Positions 63,991 to 64,000 of a stretch of DNA of 64,000 nt are shown piece by piece. Origin of the DNA: Paramacrobiotus metropolitanus (lineage: Eukaryota > Tardigrada > Eutardigrada > Parachela > Macrobiotidae); assembly GCF_019649055.1 (NCBI RefSeq), contig NW_026570229.1, positions 1,426,001 through 1,490,000 of the forward strand, written 5' to 3'. The position numbers were made by a program, and so were the translations under genes. The first letter of the stretch is position 1, and every line of letters starts with the position of its first letter. The notes beneath the pieces were generated by a model that searched no databases, had not been told where the DNA came from, and saw nothing but the letters and a program-made list of their open reading frames with translations.

Positions 63991-64000
63991 TTCGCACGAC

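Overview
The window is animal nuclear DNA, with multi-exon genes, many introns of about 55-90 bases and GT-AG junctions. It carries receptor guanylyl cyclases, a gustatory-receptor-like gene, a rhodopsin-like GPCR and receptor kinases. Start sites repeatedly read CAACCATGG. Small introns, variable splice acceptors and ecdysozoan-type receptor families make a tardigrade my best guess. That is inference; no marker gene here proves it.

Layout. (1) 1-18.3 kb: a cluster of receptor kinases that appear to join an extracellular GH16-type (concanavalin-like) domain, one membrane helix and a split tyrosine-kinase domain. Gene A (+) enters from the left edge and keeps its catalytic motifs. Gene B (-) and gene C (+) have DFG changed to EFG and HFG. 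The 3' part of gene C is repeated twice more as a 3.43-kb tandem unit, giving two headless, broken copies. (2) 18.3-26 kb: sparse DNA with a two-exon gustatory-receptor-like gene (-) and a small secreted protein gene (-). (3) 26-50 kb: three receptor guanylyl cyclase genes (GC1 -, GC2 +, GC3 +). GC2 and GC3 look intact and GC1 is broken in its cyclase domain. (4) 50-54 kb: two foldback repeat elements, diverged tandem repeats and a small secreted peptide gene. (5) 54.8-55.9 kb: a single-exon GPCR (-). (6) 57.6-61.8 kb: a fourth cyclase (GC4 -) that lacks its first exons and has a stop codon. (7) 62.1-64 kb: a 90-bp tandem repeat array.

Themes. Two unrelated receptor families have both multiplied locally and lost catalytic residues in several members. 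All four cyclases have Gln in place of the first metal-binding Asp of the catalytic domain. The intergenic DNA holds three foldback elements that share a TTTCTTAGG-type core but have different inverted arms; two are flanked by 9-10 bp direct repeats. A short peptide motif followed by AATAAA recurs beside GC1 and GC2 and may be an unannotated gene family.
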